From positions 2,294,001 through 2,358,000 of the forward strand of contig NZ_JANUCO010000001.1 of NCBI RefSeq assembly GCF_024807225.1: a stretch of 64,000 nt of DNA, given 5' to 3'. A program made the translations under genes and the position numbers. This DNA is from Chryseobacterium ginsenosidimutans. GTDB taxonomy: Bacteria > Bacteroidota > Bacteroidia > Flavobacteriales > Weeksellaceae. Below are positions 8,951-17,741 of this stretch, piece by piece (the first letter of the stretch is position 1; each line of letters starts with the position of its first letter). The notes beneath the pieces were generated by a model. That model searched no databases, was not told where the DNA came from, and saw only the letters and a list, made by a program, of their open reading frames with translations.

Positions 8951-9805
8951 ATGGTTCATCAATTTTATAATAAAAGAACAGATGCATTATTTCGCATGAT
9001 CTACGGTGAAGAAATACTTGACCGGAATTTTTATGGAAAAGACCAAAAAGAAAAGCTGCTGACCATAGCTTGGAATCGCGGGCATGAGCAAATTATGATT
9101 ATAGATAATCTTCCTTATAAATTTCCCGCTAACACTGTGCATTGCTTAATGACTAACGAGAATTTTTACTTTGAAAATGCCCAAGATATTGTAGTATGGC
9201 AATTTAGTCGTGAATTTTACTGTATTGTTGATCATGATAAAGAGGTGAGTTGTGTAGGCTTTATTTTTTACGGGTCTCCACAAAAAATGTTTATTGAGCT
9301 GTTTTCCAGGGATCAACATCAGATTGATCATATCCGCCAAATGCTGATCGATGAATTTGAAACCGATGACCATATTCAAGGTGAAATGCTGCAGGTCATT
9401 TTAAAGCGACTGATTATCATTGTAACAAGGTTAGCAAAAGCACAGTATATTGATGAAGATAAATTGCCTGAAGAAAAATTAGATATTGTAAGAAAGTATA
9501 ATTTTCTTGTTGAGACCCACTACAAGAATGAACATCAGGTAAGTTTTTATGCTGACCAGCTGTGTAAATCACCAAAAACACTTTCCAATCTCTTTGCCCT
9601 TTACAATAACAAGAGTCCTGTAACAATTATCCAGGAACGGATTGCCCAGGAAGCAGTAAGATTATTCTATTATACCGATAAAACTGCTAAAGAAGTAGCT
9701 TATGAGCTTGGATTTGAAAACGCCAGTCACTTTGGGAAGTTTTTTAAAAGGGTTACAGGACAAACCATAACGGAGCTTAAAACACAAAAACCCGTGACTA
9801 AATAA
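8951..9805 (+). CDS. AraC-family transcriptional regulator
   Basis: 284 residues. The N-terminal cupin-like region (about 1-150) is followed by a helical linker and two C-terminal helix-turn-helix units. The second unit has the family signature TAKEVAYELGFENASHFGKF followed by FKRVTG. It is transcribed toward the DUF417 and AhpD-like genes, which it may activate. Its own promoter carries a putative TetR operator, giving a two-layer control (TetR over AraC). The effector is not known. Confidence 0.9.
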   Translation: MVHQFYNKRTDALFRMIYGEEILDRNFYGKDQKEKLLTIAWNRGHEQIMIIDNLPYKFPANTVHCLMTNENFYFENAQDIVVWQFSREFYCIVDHDKEVSCVGFIFYGSPQKMFIELFSRDQHQIDHIRQMLIDEFETDDHIQGEMLQVILKRLIIIVTRLAKAQYIDEDKLPEEKLDIVRKYNFLVETHYKNEHQVSFYADQLCKSPKTLSNLFALYNNKSPVTIIQERIAQEAVRLFYYTDKTAKEVAYELGFENASHFGKFFKRVTGQTITELKTQKPVTK

Positions 9806-9938
9806 TGTTGAAGGCAATCAGGAATCGCCATGTCGGGAAAAATTGACCTCACGTTGGGCATTTCCGGCCTTTTTCTCCGTTTTGTTTTGTTTGATCTTTG
9901 TCCTATCAAAATATATATCATTAACAAAACAATTCAAA

Positions 9939-10475
9939 ATGAAAAACTTAGAATTAGGCAACATGTATCAAATGAACAAAAAGGAACATAATATTATTGT
10001 AAGGTTTGCTGCATGGATCAGCAAGAAGAATCTTCCTTTTTTCGTGATTAGCATCGGTATGATTGTAATGCTTTTGTGGGCAGGATCATATAAAATGACC
10101 ATACCGGGTGCAGACGGAATTGTACCACTTGTCACAAACAGTCCATTAATAAGCTGGCATTTTAAATTGTTGGGAACATATGTGGGCTCTGACTTTATCG
10201 GTTTAACTGAAGTCATAGCTGCGATTCTTATAATAATAGGATTTTTCAAGCCACAGATTGGAATTATAGGAGGAGCAATAGGCATTATAATGTTTTTTAC
10301 GACAAGTACAATGTTGATAACTACGCCGGATTCATTGGTTGATGTAAATGGTGTAAAATATATGAGTTTCCTCGGCCTGTTTTTGTATAAAGACATTATC
10401 GGATTAGGAGCTTCATTATTTTTAATAACACAATTTGGTAAAAAGGCAATGCTAAAAGAAATAAAAGCGAGATAA
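9939..10475 (+). CDS. DUF417 (YkgB-type) membrane protein
   Basis: About 179 residues, starting at MKNLELGNMYQMNKKEHN; an upstream in-frame extension to 9843 is not family-like. Four hydrophobic helices. The family stretch ADGIVPLVTNSPLISWHF sits between the first and second helix. YkgB proteins are inner-membrane proteins induced by reactive chlorine in E. coli (rcl operon), where an AraC regulator controls them. The neighbouring AraC gene and downstream AhpD-like gene fit a comparable oxidant-response unit, but that is inference. Confidence 0.8.
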   Translation: MKNLELGNMYQMNKKEHNIIVRFAAWISKKNLPFFVISIGMIVMLLWAGSYKMTIPGADGIVPLVTNSPLISWHFKLLGTYVGSDFIGLTEVIAAILIIIGFFKPQIGIIGGAIGIIMFFTTSTMLITTPDSLVDVNGVKYMSFLGLFLYKDIIGLGASLFLITQFGKKAMLKEIKAR

Positions 10476-10527
10476 TAAAAGGCTAATAATTAATAATTCA
10501 ATAACATACTTAAAAAAAGAAAATAAT

Positions 10528-11061
10528 ATGAAATCAGTAAAAGTACCAACAAGAGAACAGGTGTCAGAAACCAATCAAGTATTATTCGATACTCTGAAAA
10601 AGAACATCGGAAGTGTTCCCAATTTATTTGCAGTGTTTGCGCATTCTGAAAATGCTTTAGGAAGTTATCTAGCTCTGTCAGGAGCAAAGACATCTCTGAA
10701 AGCTAAAGAAAAAGAAGTGATAAATTTAGTGGTAAGTCAGGTAAATGATTGTGCTTATTGTCTGGCTGCTCATACAGCAATTTCTAAAATGCAAGGGTTT
10801 ACAGATGAACAGATTGTGGAAATTCGTAAAGGAGGGGCAAGTTTTGACACAAAATTGGATGCATTGGCTAAATTGGCTAAAAGTATTGCAGAAAATAAAG
10901 GTCATGCCGATGAGCAGTCAATTGAAAATTTTTATGCGGCAGGTTATAGCGAAGGTTCATTAATAGATGTTGTATTGGTAGTTGGAGATAAAACCATTAC
11001 TAATTATATCTATGCGTTGACCAATATTCCTGTAGATTTTCCGGCTGCACCGGTAATTTAA
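10528..11061 (+). CDS. Carboxymuconolactone decarboxylase / AhpD-like protein
   Basis: 177-residue all-helical AhpD-fold protein. The redox motif is complete: C75 and C78 in DCAYC followed by H82 in AAHTA, as in alkylhydroperoxidase AhpD, where the CxxC pair reduces peroxides. It follows the DUF417 gene by 52 bp on the same strand and ends in a terminator, so the two form a small operon. Substrate unknown; a role in removing organic peroxides is likely from the family. Confidence 0.88.
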   Translation: MKSVKVPTREQVSETNQVLFDTLKKNIGSVPNLFAVFAHSENALGSYLALSGAKTSLKAKEKEVINLVVSQVNDCAYCLAAHTAISKMQGFTDEQIVEIRKGGASFDTKLDALAKLAKSIAENKGHADEQSIENFYAAGYSEGSLIDVVLVVGDKTITNYIYALTNIPVDFPAAPVI

Positions 11062-11117
11062 TCTCCAATATTCACATGAATTGGATTACTATAAAGGTAA
11101 ATAAAAAGGAGATATAG

Positions 11118-11154
11118 AAAAATGGCTGTCACATATTTGGAGACAGCCATTTTT
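11118..11154 (+). terminator. Rho-independent terminator after the AhpD-like gene
   Basis: AAAAATGGCTGTC pairs with GACAGCCATTTTT over an 11-base loop. It is about 57 bp past the stop codon. Confidence 0.85.
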
Positions 11155-11395
11155 AATTTTTACAAGAGATTCGGGCAGGGGTGAGAATAACTTTACTTTT
11201 AGCTTCTGACTATTCAATATTTAGTAATTCAGGATTATTTATTCATTGATCGAATACTCAAATTCCCGTAAAAGCAATAGCTGTTATAAATATAAATTGA
11301 ATAATGATATCCTTTGATGTAGCAATTCGAATTTTTTAGGTTATAAATAACTGGAATGATTATATGTGAATTTAATATCTGAAACGTTACCCGCT

Positions 11396-11550
11396 TGAAG
11401 ATGAAAGTAACTTATTAAAAAATAAAATCCCTCACAATTAATAAATGAGGGATAAAAACACAAATGATGAAAAAAAATTTATTTTCATAGCTAATATAAG
11501 TATTTTCAAAACATTAGCAGAGAAGATGACTGTTAAAAATCAGTTAATTA
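11396..11550. repeat. Dispersed ~150-bp repeat, copy 2
   Basis: Nearly identical to copy 1 over the hairpin (ATCCCTCA / TGAGGGAT), the CACAAATGATGAAAAAAAAT string, the MMKKNLFS frame and the GACTGTTAAAAATCAGTTAA tail. It is followed directly by a palindromic pair of IS-like ends (11557-11608). Confidence 0.78.
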
Positions 11551-11556
11551 TATTGG

Positions 11557-11608
11557 GGTAAGGGTTCAGATGTGGAGTTTTTAATTACCTTACATCTAAA
11601 CCGTTACC
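11557..11608. repeat. Palindromic pair of IS-like ends
   Basis: GGTAAGGGTTCAGATGT (11557-11573) faces ACATCTAAACCGTTACC (11592-11608). It is the same terminal motif as at 8130-8186. It forms a perfect enough stem to act as a hairpin downstream of the membrane-protein gene on the minus strand. Confidence 0.6.
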
Positions 11609-11613
11609 TAATT

Positions 11614-12204
11614 TTATTCTTCAAAACCTTTTTCCAAACTTTGCAGAGCATTGATAACGGTCTCTAGTTTATCTCTTTGTTTTTTGACTTGTTTTGGTCT
11701 GATGAAAACCCAAGAGATTACTATCCAGAGAAAGATAAGTCCGTAGGTTAATAATCCTCCCATTAAAGACATTCTCATTGTGAATTCGAAAAGGTAACAA
11801 GCCAAGCCAAGAGAGAGAATTATATAATAAATATTGATCCCTTTCGTCTGCATATAGAAATTTTTCTGTTGCAGAATTTTTAGGATTTTAAGATATTCTT
11901 GATTATTAAGGGAGGGATTTATTTTGCTAATAATATTTATTTTCTGAAAATTCTGGAAGATGTATATTCCAAGGGCAATAAACATTAAGATCATTCCTGA
12001 TTTTGTAAGAATATGTAGATCTGGAAATCTAAACCAAACCCAGATTATCATTCCCGTTGAAACACACAAAGAAAGAATTTGAAATATGGTCGCACGTATC
12101 TGTTTTTTTCTATATAAGTTAGCTTTTTCTTTGATTTCTTTAATATTCGGAATTTCCGTTTTTTTATTATTCCAAATGTCTTTAAAATTATAATTGGGTT
12201 CCAT
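11614..12204 (-). CDS. Membrane protein encoded with an ECF sigma factor
   Basis: 196 residues. A cytoplasmic N-terminus of about 35 residues contains DIWNNKK and a charged helix. Four transmembrane helices follow, and the C-terminal tail is charged. The start codon overlaps the end of the sigma-factor gene by 17 bp, which points to translational coupling. By position it is the partner, and possibly the anti-sigma factor, of the ECF sigma factor. It has no zinc-binding anti-sigma motif that I can see, so that role is inference. Confidence 0.75.
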   Translation of the reverse strand: MEPNYNFKDIWNNKKTEIPNIKEIKEKANLYRKKQIRATIFQILSLCVSTGMIIWVWFRFPDLHILTKSGMILMFIALGIYIFQNFQKINIISKINPSLNNQEYLKILKILQQKNFYMQTKGINIYYIILSLGLACYLFEFTMRMSLMGGLLTYGLIFLWIVISWVFIRPKQVKKQRDKLETVINALQSLEKGFEE

Positions 12205-12685
12205 ATTTTCTAAACTTTTCGGTTAATTTTTCTTTGATTCTGTGAATTTTGACTCTTACATTGGCAGGAGAAATCCCTACCACCTCTGCGATTTCCGCTT
12301 GTTTCATTTCTTCGAGCTCCAGAGAAATGATAATTCTTTCAAGCTCCGGCAATTCAGAAATGCATTGATAAAGAAAACCTGTCATCTTTTCTTGCTCAAG
12401 CTTACTATCTTTTTCTGAAAGATCTTTGATCTGATAAGGAAGTTCGTTTTTGGGCATTCGCTTTTCGAGATGAATTTGTCTTAGACAAATATTCGAGGCA
12501 ATTCTGTAAATCCAAGTTCCAACAGCAGCTTCTTGTCGGAATTTTGGCAATTGTTGGAAAACGGCGATAAAAGTTTCCTGACACAGATCTTTAGCCATGT
12601 CATCATCATTTACATAACCCATGCAAAGGCGAAAGATCTTTTTCCAATAGGTATGATAAATTTCATCGAAGTTTAGGTTGTTCAT
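12188..12685 (-). CDS. ECF-type RNA polymerase sigma factor
   Basis: 165 residues with sigma-70 region 2 (FDEIYHTYWKKIFRLCMGYV, then DLCQETFIAVFQ, then WIYRIASNICL) and region 4 (LPELERIIISLELEEMKQAE and the HTH VVGISPANVRVKIHRIKEKL). Region 3 is absent, as usual for ECF factors. It is co-transcribed with the overlapping membrane protein downstream. The signal it responds to is unknown. Confidence 0.92.
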   Translation of the reverse strand: MNNLNFDEIYHTYWKKIFRLCMGYVNDDDMAKDLCQETFIAVFQQLPKFRQEAAVGTWIYRIASNICLRQIHLEKRMPKNELPYQIKDLSEKDSKLEQEKMTGFLYQCISELPELERIIISLELEEMKQAEIAEVVGISPANVRVKIHRIKEKLTEKFRKYGTQL

Positions 12686-12870
12686 TTATCCTTTTAGACT
12701 TTAGTAAACATCCAACCGGAAATGTTACAAAAATTTTTAGTTAAGAGCCTGTTTAAATTTTATATTACAAATTTTTGTAACCCTGTTTGAAATATGGTTT
12801 TTATATTTTCTTGAGAATAAAAGTTTTGTATCAAAAGACCTAAGCTTCTTTCAAATGGAATACACTCTTA

Positions 12871-13038
12871 TTTTTAACGCAAAGATTATATTTACATTCC
12901 GCATTATTTTAGAAAGCAAAGGCAAATAAAATTTGCTTCACAAAGCGTGAAAACAGCGCTTCATCAAATCAACTTGTTGATTCATCTTTGCCCACTTCAT
13001 AATAAGCACTATTGAATTATATCTTTGCGTTAAAAATT
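12871..13038. repeat. 168-bp MITE-like element with perfect 16-bp terminal inverted repeats
   Basis: TTTTTAACGCAAAGAT at 12871-12886 is the exact reverse complement of 13023-13038. The interior has no gene but has further GCAAAG/CTTTGC words and a small palindrome AATCAACTTGTTGATT. Repeats built from AACGCAAAG are frequent in Chryseobacterium intergenic DNA. A target-site duplication is not obvious. Confidence 0.7.
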
Positions 13039-13183
13039 AATACTGCTTTTTGAAATGTTTGAATTAAATTTAGCCAGACTCTAAGGTATAGAATCTTGTA
13101 TTATGAGTTTTATTTTGAAGTAATTCAATAAGTAATTTCTCCTTTTAGTAACCGTTTAGATGTGGAGTTGGTAAAAGGTGTGG

Positions 13184-13797
13184 ACTTTTATGGATAGTAG
13201 TGGAAAAAGGTGTTTTAATCATAGCAGCTTATAACAAAGCAGAGGGCGTTGGTATAAATGGAGTAGGTAAATTACTAAGTATAAGCAAAACGACAATACT
13301 TAAAAAACTCTTAAAATAGCTTCGAATATTGTTAAGTGTCCAATTTCCTATAGGCGTTACCATCGAAGTTGATGAATTAAAAACCCACACCCAAAACAAA
13401 AGTAATGAACGCTGGGTAGTTACAGCGTATTGCCGAGAGACCAAAAAAATAATTGATTATAAATTTGGAAGAATAACTACCAAAACTCTACAATGTGTTA
13501 CAGGTACATTGCTTTTTGCTAATCCAGTTAAAATATATACATCTATCCTAAGTTATTCCTAAACGTCTTCATAGTACTAAAAGAAGAGAAACTAATCATA
13601 TTGAAAGAAAATTTCTTGATTTAAAAACTCATCTAAATTAGGTTAGGAAGAAAAAACATTAATAAAGGTGAAAAAGACAAATATACTGATCCAATATAGT
13701 ATTTATTTTTGGGGAAATTCTCTCGATGAAAATAGGAAAAATAATTGCTTATTTAAATTAGGAAATTAATAAAGAAATGGTTGACTTTTTCACTAGC
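13184..13797 (+). pseudogene. Decayed IS1-like transposase, copy C (most complete)
   Basis: Frames broken at about 13318 and 13560 together cover most of an IS1-family transposase. First is an N-terminal HTH (INGVGKLLSISKTTILKKLL). Next comes a DDE-type start (TIEVDELKTHTQNKSNERWV, ETKKIIDYKFG). Last is a degraded NHIERKFLDL region and a YFWGNSL tail. The left side carries TTATGGATAGTAGTGGAAA and the right side TTTCACTAGCAGGGCTT, which together suggest terminal repeats of the form AGCCC...TAGTG. Similarity with copy A continues to about 13880. Confidence 0.7.
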
Positions 13798-13925
13798 AGG
13801 GCTTAAGCTAAAAGTGAAGACTAACTTTCTTATATTAATCATTCAATTTCACTTGAAAGTGTCCTCGGCTTCTTTAAGTAGTTTAAGGTATTGTCCGTTT
13901 TTAAATCGAGACCATTAATTTGCAA

Positions 13926-14195
13926 TTATATCAAATCATAACCACGATTATTTTTTACAAAATAGTATTCTTTAGTTTGGTCTGCAGAGCTGCACAATTG
14001 GATCAATTCTTTATATGATACATTTTCATAGATAAAATCGTTGGAAATATTGATCACATATTCTGTTACAATTTCAACATCCAGCAATTTTGTTTGAATT
14101 GACTCATCAAGATCATCCAGATTAGATTCTTTATTTAAAAATTGCATTTTTCTACTGATCGAATCCTTAAATTTATATAGACGGATTGTTCCCAT
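13926..14195 (-). CDS. Hypothetical protein
   Basis: About 89 residues from MGTIRLYKFKDSISRK; an in-frame ATG at 14258 would add 21 residues. The protein is acidic in the middle and ends KNNRGYDLI. No family, signal peptide or membrane segment was recognised. It lies among decayed elements and may itself be a fragment. Confidence 0.4.
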   Translation of the reverse strand: MGTIRLYKFKDSISRKMQFLNKESNLDDLDESIQTKLLDVEIVTEYVINISNDFIYENVSYKELIQLCSSADQTKEYYFVKNNRGYDLI

Positions 14196-14293
14196 TATTA
14201 ATAATTTTAAAAACTTTACTCCTTTTAATTTAAAAGAATAAAGAGAAATATTGTTCATATTTCTGTGTTCATATTTTTATGACCCAATTACAT

Positions 14294-14640
14294 TTAATTT
14301 TCGTCATAAGATGCATCTACAGGTTTTGATTGGGGAGATCCTTTTTCTCTGAACCAAATTGAAAGGATAACCAACGATGCTACGGCAAGAAATTCACTTT
14401 GCCAGTTCTGAAAAGATTCAAACCAAAATTAAGAATTAACAAAATACTTTGTTCTTCATCATAATTTTTCAGGCTTCCCGTAAAATGAAATATAAGACTC
14501 AAAACAAACAAAATCCCTAATGAAATAGAAAGAGAATGATTGTAAACAGGCAATATAAAACCTCCTTTTTTCACAGACCACGGTGCATTTTTATGAGCCA
14601 TACGTTCTTGATCTACTTCTTCTTTTTCTTTTTCTTTCAA
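14294..14640 (-). pseudogene. Broken DUF6766 family membrane protein
   Basis: The frame contains NAPWSVKKGGFILPVYNHSL, a helix and LKNYDEEQ, which is diagnostic for DUF6766. After DEEQ a dozen expected residues are missing and the frame shifts. The other frame then gives the family ending FESFQNWQSEFLAVASL, a helix and REKGSPQSKPVD, stopping at 14294. The N-terminal half of the family (about 100 residues) is missing upstream, although the frame stays open to about 14745. This is a truncated, frameshifted pseudogene. Confidence 0.75.
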
Positions 14641-14736
14641 AGACTTTGATTCTGCTAAACCTTTTTGCCTTATGGTATCTCTTAATAATGAAAAAGAGCT
14701 TTTTCCATAATCTCTGTTATTTTTTGCTTGTCTTCT

Positions 14737-15027
14737 TTAAAATTCAATCTTTATGAATTTTCTTTTGAAATAGGGATTAACAAATAAATTATCCGCATAT
14801 ATTTCTCTTATGGTTTGCATAAAAATGAACATATTCTTATTAGAAAATGCTTGTTTTTCATTTTTGGTGAAGCGTTCAAAACATGCTTTTAAAAAGCTAA
14901 TTGTTCGTTGTTGGCCGCCATAATTAAATTTTTCACTAAGATAGGAAAAAATTACGGTATGATATTTGAATTTATTAAGATACAAATCACTTACAAATAT
15001 ATCTTTCAAATTATAAGGTAGTTTCAA
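14737..15027 (-). CDS. Hypothetical protein
   Basis: 96 residues, basic and aromatic-rich (NKFKYHTVIFSYLSEKFNYG, FKRKFIKIEF). No motif was recognised. The amino-acid pattern is that of a real soluble helical protein, but neighbours on both sides are broken genes and it could be the C-terminal piece of a longer one. Confidence 0.4.
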   Translation of the reverse strand: MKLPYNLKDIFVSDLYLNKFKYHTVIFSYLSEKFNYGGQQRTISFLKACFERFTKNEKQAFSNKNMFIFMQTIREIYADNLFVNPYFKRKFIKIEF

Positions 15028-15073
15028 TTTTTGAGACTGCCTTTTTTATTTTTAATATTTATGTCTTAATACT

Positions 15074-15129
15074 GCTAGTTGAAAAACTAGATTTTACTAG
15101 AGCCTGCTTATTTAAGTAGGCTCTTTTTT
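15074..15129 (+). terminator. Orphan tandem hairpins ending in a strong terminator
   Basis: CTAGTT/AACTAG forms a first small hairpin at 15074-15089. AGAGCCTGCTTA (15099-15110) then pairs with TAAGTAGGCTCT and runs into TTTTTT. The terminator works on the plus strand, yet no plus-strand gene lies upstream for more than 1 kb. It could end a small RNA or be a relic of a deleted gene. Confidence 0.6.
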
Positions 15130-15612
15130 GTTTATCGGTTCATAATCGATTAGAAATATGTTAAAGTAATAATTGGCAAAGCTGAAGATAACACACCACT
15201 ACTCAAAAATTCAAATCTCCTAACCCAGAATAAACACACAACCATAAGACTATGCTGTAAAATCGGTGTCTGATTATTATAAGAATTTAAAGTTTGAATA
15301 TGTACGAATCCGTTGGAGTAAGAGCCTTTTTGTATTCATTTTTAATTTTTACGGACCAGCTATAACAGGTCAAAATAATGTGTGTTGAACGAAATATAAT
15401 AAATTAACAATTAATGAGTTATGGGCAATCCGATAATGCGCCGCAAAAATCAATACTCTCCTTATTCCAAACCCGATTTTATCATATCTGCTTTGTTCCC
15501 GTTAGGTACCAACATAATATGTCATGTCACAAAAATTGAAACATTACCTATAATGTGGTTCACCACACATATACAAATAGCCCGGGCACAATGAAGATAT
15601 TTAGGTAGCCTC
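15130..15612. other. Gap without recognisable genes
   Basis: No open frame of coding character and no repeat shared with the rest of the window was seen. The 3' end probably includes the missing 5' part of the desaturase pseudogene, but it is no longer recognisable. Confidence 0.4.
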
Positions 15613-15616
15613 AGGA

Positions 15617-15981
15617 TTGATCAGGATTGCTGAAGAAGATGGAATGAATCCCATTCAGCGATATCAGCATGGGTATGACTTTCCAATTTACAGCTGGGTA
15701 TCCCTTTTATGGGTATTCCATAAGGATTATGTAAAGTTTTTTCAGAAAAAAATTGGCGCTCATCAGAGCGAGCCTCCCAAGCTGGAAGATTTTAATTTAT
15801 TTTCTGCAAGAGCCCTTATTACTTCCTGTTTATTGTATTGCCAATATTAGTGCTGGATGTAAACTGGTGGCAATTTCTGATCGGTTTTCTGCTTTTACAT
15901 ATTGCTGAAGACGTGACCATGAGAGGACTGGTCTTTCAGTTGGCTCATGATGTTGAAGTTACCAATTTCCCTATGACGTAA
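15617..15981 (+). pseudogene. Fatty-acid desaturase remnant
   Basis: The first frame gives DGMNPIQRYQHGYDFPIYSW, then LLWVFHKDYVKFF. After a frameshift near 15810 the second frame continues with LPILVLDVNWWQFLIGFLLL, then LVFQLAHDVEVTNFP. This is the middle of a membrane fatty-acid desaturase of the linoleoyl-CoA desaturase type. The regions with the first two and the last histidine boxes are gone, so it is truncated at both ends and frameshifted. Confidence 0.75.
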
Positions 15982-16289
15982 AGAAGTTTTTCTTTATTTG
16001 AAAAGATTTTAAATAATATTGCTCACAATTTAAAGTAGTTTTATAATTTAATTGTTACGAAACTGATATCAGAACAAATGCAGCGTAACTACTTTCCTAT
16101 ACAAATAGAACAAAAACTTATTCAGAACAGCGGCTTGATATATTAAGGTTGTTACATAATAGTACTCATTCATTTTTTTAGAAATGGTGACCGGATTTTA
16201 TTTCAAACAAAAATGGCGGTGAGACTAATTCAAATAGGGTAATTTAATAACCTAATATTTATGATAAAAGTAAGTTATATCATTTTTAC
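15982..16289. other. Gap without recognisable genes
   Basis: AT-rich DNA with no open frame of coding character. Nothing else was recognised before repeat copy 3. Confidence 0.35.
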
Positions 16290-16440
16290 CTGAAAAAGTA
16301 GCTGCTTAAAAAAGCAAAATCCCTCAAATTAAGATATGAGGGATAAAACACAAATGATGAAAAAAAATTATTAATGCTAATTTAGTGTTTTTAACATATT
16401 AGCATAGAATGTGAATGTTAAAAATAAGTTAAATATAATG
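16290..16440. repeat. Dispersed ~150-bp repeat, copy 3 (diverged)
   Basis: It matches copies 1 and 2 in the hairpin (ATCCCTCA / TGAGGGAT), CACAAATGATGAAAAAAAAT and GAATGTTAAAAATAAGTTAA, but differs in the middle. The tiny frame is shortened to MMKKNY. Confidence 0.65.
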
Positions 16441-16453
16441 CTTACAGTAACAA

Positions 16454-16630
16454 ATGCGTACTTTTTCGGAGTACTTTACAACCAAATATTTTGAAATGCG
16501 ACAAAGGATAATATCATATACTGATCTCCATTTACTGGAACTTTTAGTAATCATTATTATTCTTTTTCTAGGCATAAATTTACTTATAGACATGACAATA
16601 AAAATTTCGTTAGTTGTGGTTCTTACTTGA
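16454..16630 (+). CDS. Small single-helix membrane protein, hypothetical
   Basis: 58 codons from ATG at 16454 to TGA at 16630: MRTFSEYFTTKYFEMRQR, a short polar stretch, then a strong hydrophobic helix LLVIIIILFLGINLLI. The helix and start context favour this over the 95-codon antisense frame at 16429-16716, whose translation has no organised pattern. It directly follows repeat copy 3. Function unknown. Confidence 0.35.
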   Translation: MRTFSEYFTTKYFEMRQRIISYTDLHLLELLVIIIILFLGINLLIDMTIKISLVVVLT

Positions 16631-16715
16631 CTTAAGGAAGATAGAAAAGTAGTACGATTAAAGAACAGATTTAAAACATGGGAGTTTTTATTAATAGGCA
16701 ATTCCTGTCTTGCCA

Positions 16716-17270
16716 CTATTTATTTACTGGATTTATATCAGAAAACTCAGTTGCGATAAAAAAATTACTGAATTCATAACCAGGGGTAATATTATTGAAT
16801 TTTACACCCAAGATTTTTCCGCTGAATACAATATCACTGTTCTTTTTAATGCTATTCAGTTTTTTATATAATTTTCCATTTTTAGGGATGGGCATTACTT
16901 CAACGAAAGAAAAATAATCTTGATCACCTTTATCATAATTATTTTCAATACCTATTCTCATAACAACTGTGTCTTTTGAATAATCTTCCACTTCATCTAA
17001 ATCGAGTAACGTAATTTTGCCCTTCCAATTATTGCATATTTTAATTGAATTTACTTTGGATGTATATTCAAGTTTAGCATTCTCTAGCTTTTCGGAATTG
17101 CTGCTGTCTTTTTTTGCCTGAACGTTAATTTTTTTTGTATAGTTTAAAAGCTCTGATTGTAGTACAGAATTATCTTCTTTACCATTCTGCTCTTTTGTAG
17201 TTTTTTGCTGGCACGAAGTGAAGATTAGCATTGAAACAAGAACAGTCAGTGAACGGGTGATGTTTTTCAT
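16716..17270 (-). CDS. Hypothetical lipoprotein
   Basis: 184 residues with a type II signal peptide, SLTVLVSMLIFTSCQQK (lipobox FTSC, Cys20). The mature part starts with a low-complexity Lys/Asn/Ser linker. It then has a beta-rich domain (KICNNWKGKITLLDLDEVED, IVFSGKILGVKFNNITPGYE). No family was recognised. It is divergent from the lipoprotein gene at 17742 across a 470-bp gap. It is probably outer-membrane or periplasmic. Confidence 0.6.
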   Translation of the reverse strand: MKNITRSLTVLVSMLIFTSCQQKTTKEQNGKEDNSVLQSELLNYTKKINVQAKKDSSNSEKLENAKLEYTSKVNSIKICNNWKGKITLLDLDEVEDYSKDTVVMRIGIENNYDKGDQDYFSFVEVMPIPKNGKLYKKLNSIKKNSDIVFSGKILGVKFNNITPGYEFSNFFIATEFSDINPVNK

Positions 17271-17741
17271 ATTAATTGGTAAATTTAAAGTTGTTTCTTA
17301 AATGATTTATTAAAAATAAACTAATAAATATAAAGCAATGATAAAATTATCTGTTAAATGCACCCTCATCTCAACATACTAAAGAAAATTTAGCCAATAC
17401 CAACACTGGAAAAAATAATATTTGTTTTAGGAATTCACTTTTTTACGGGTTGGTAAAAGGAAGAGACTATAAAATTGCAGGATTTTGATTTTAATAATAG
17501 GATTTCAACTTATTTTTTTATCTCAATATTGATCCTACATTTTGTTAATTCTTTTTTTTATTATCTATAAACTAAACTTCTGGTATAAAATATGTTAATC
17601 ATATACGAAGTTCCAGTTTATGATTAAACAAATGTCAATTATTTTAAATAATGGATATACTATTTAAAATGGTATTAAAGAAAAACTGGTTATTTAAGTA
17701 TAGCTATGAAAAAATTAATAAACAATTAAATCAGATGGATT
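17271..17741. other. Gap between divergent lipoprotein genes
   Basis: AT-rich DNA without an open frame of coding character or a shared repeat. It must hold the two promoters, but no confident TAnnTTTG element stands out. Confidence 0.35.

Noticed and set aside
16429..16716. 95-codon minus-strand frame
   Set aside because: Its translation is unstructured, and the opposite strand encodes a shorter product with a proper membrane helix; the minus frame is probably a shadow.
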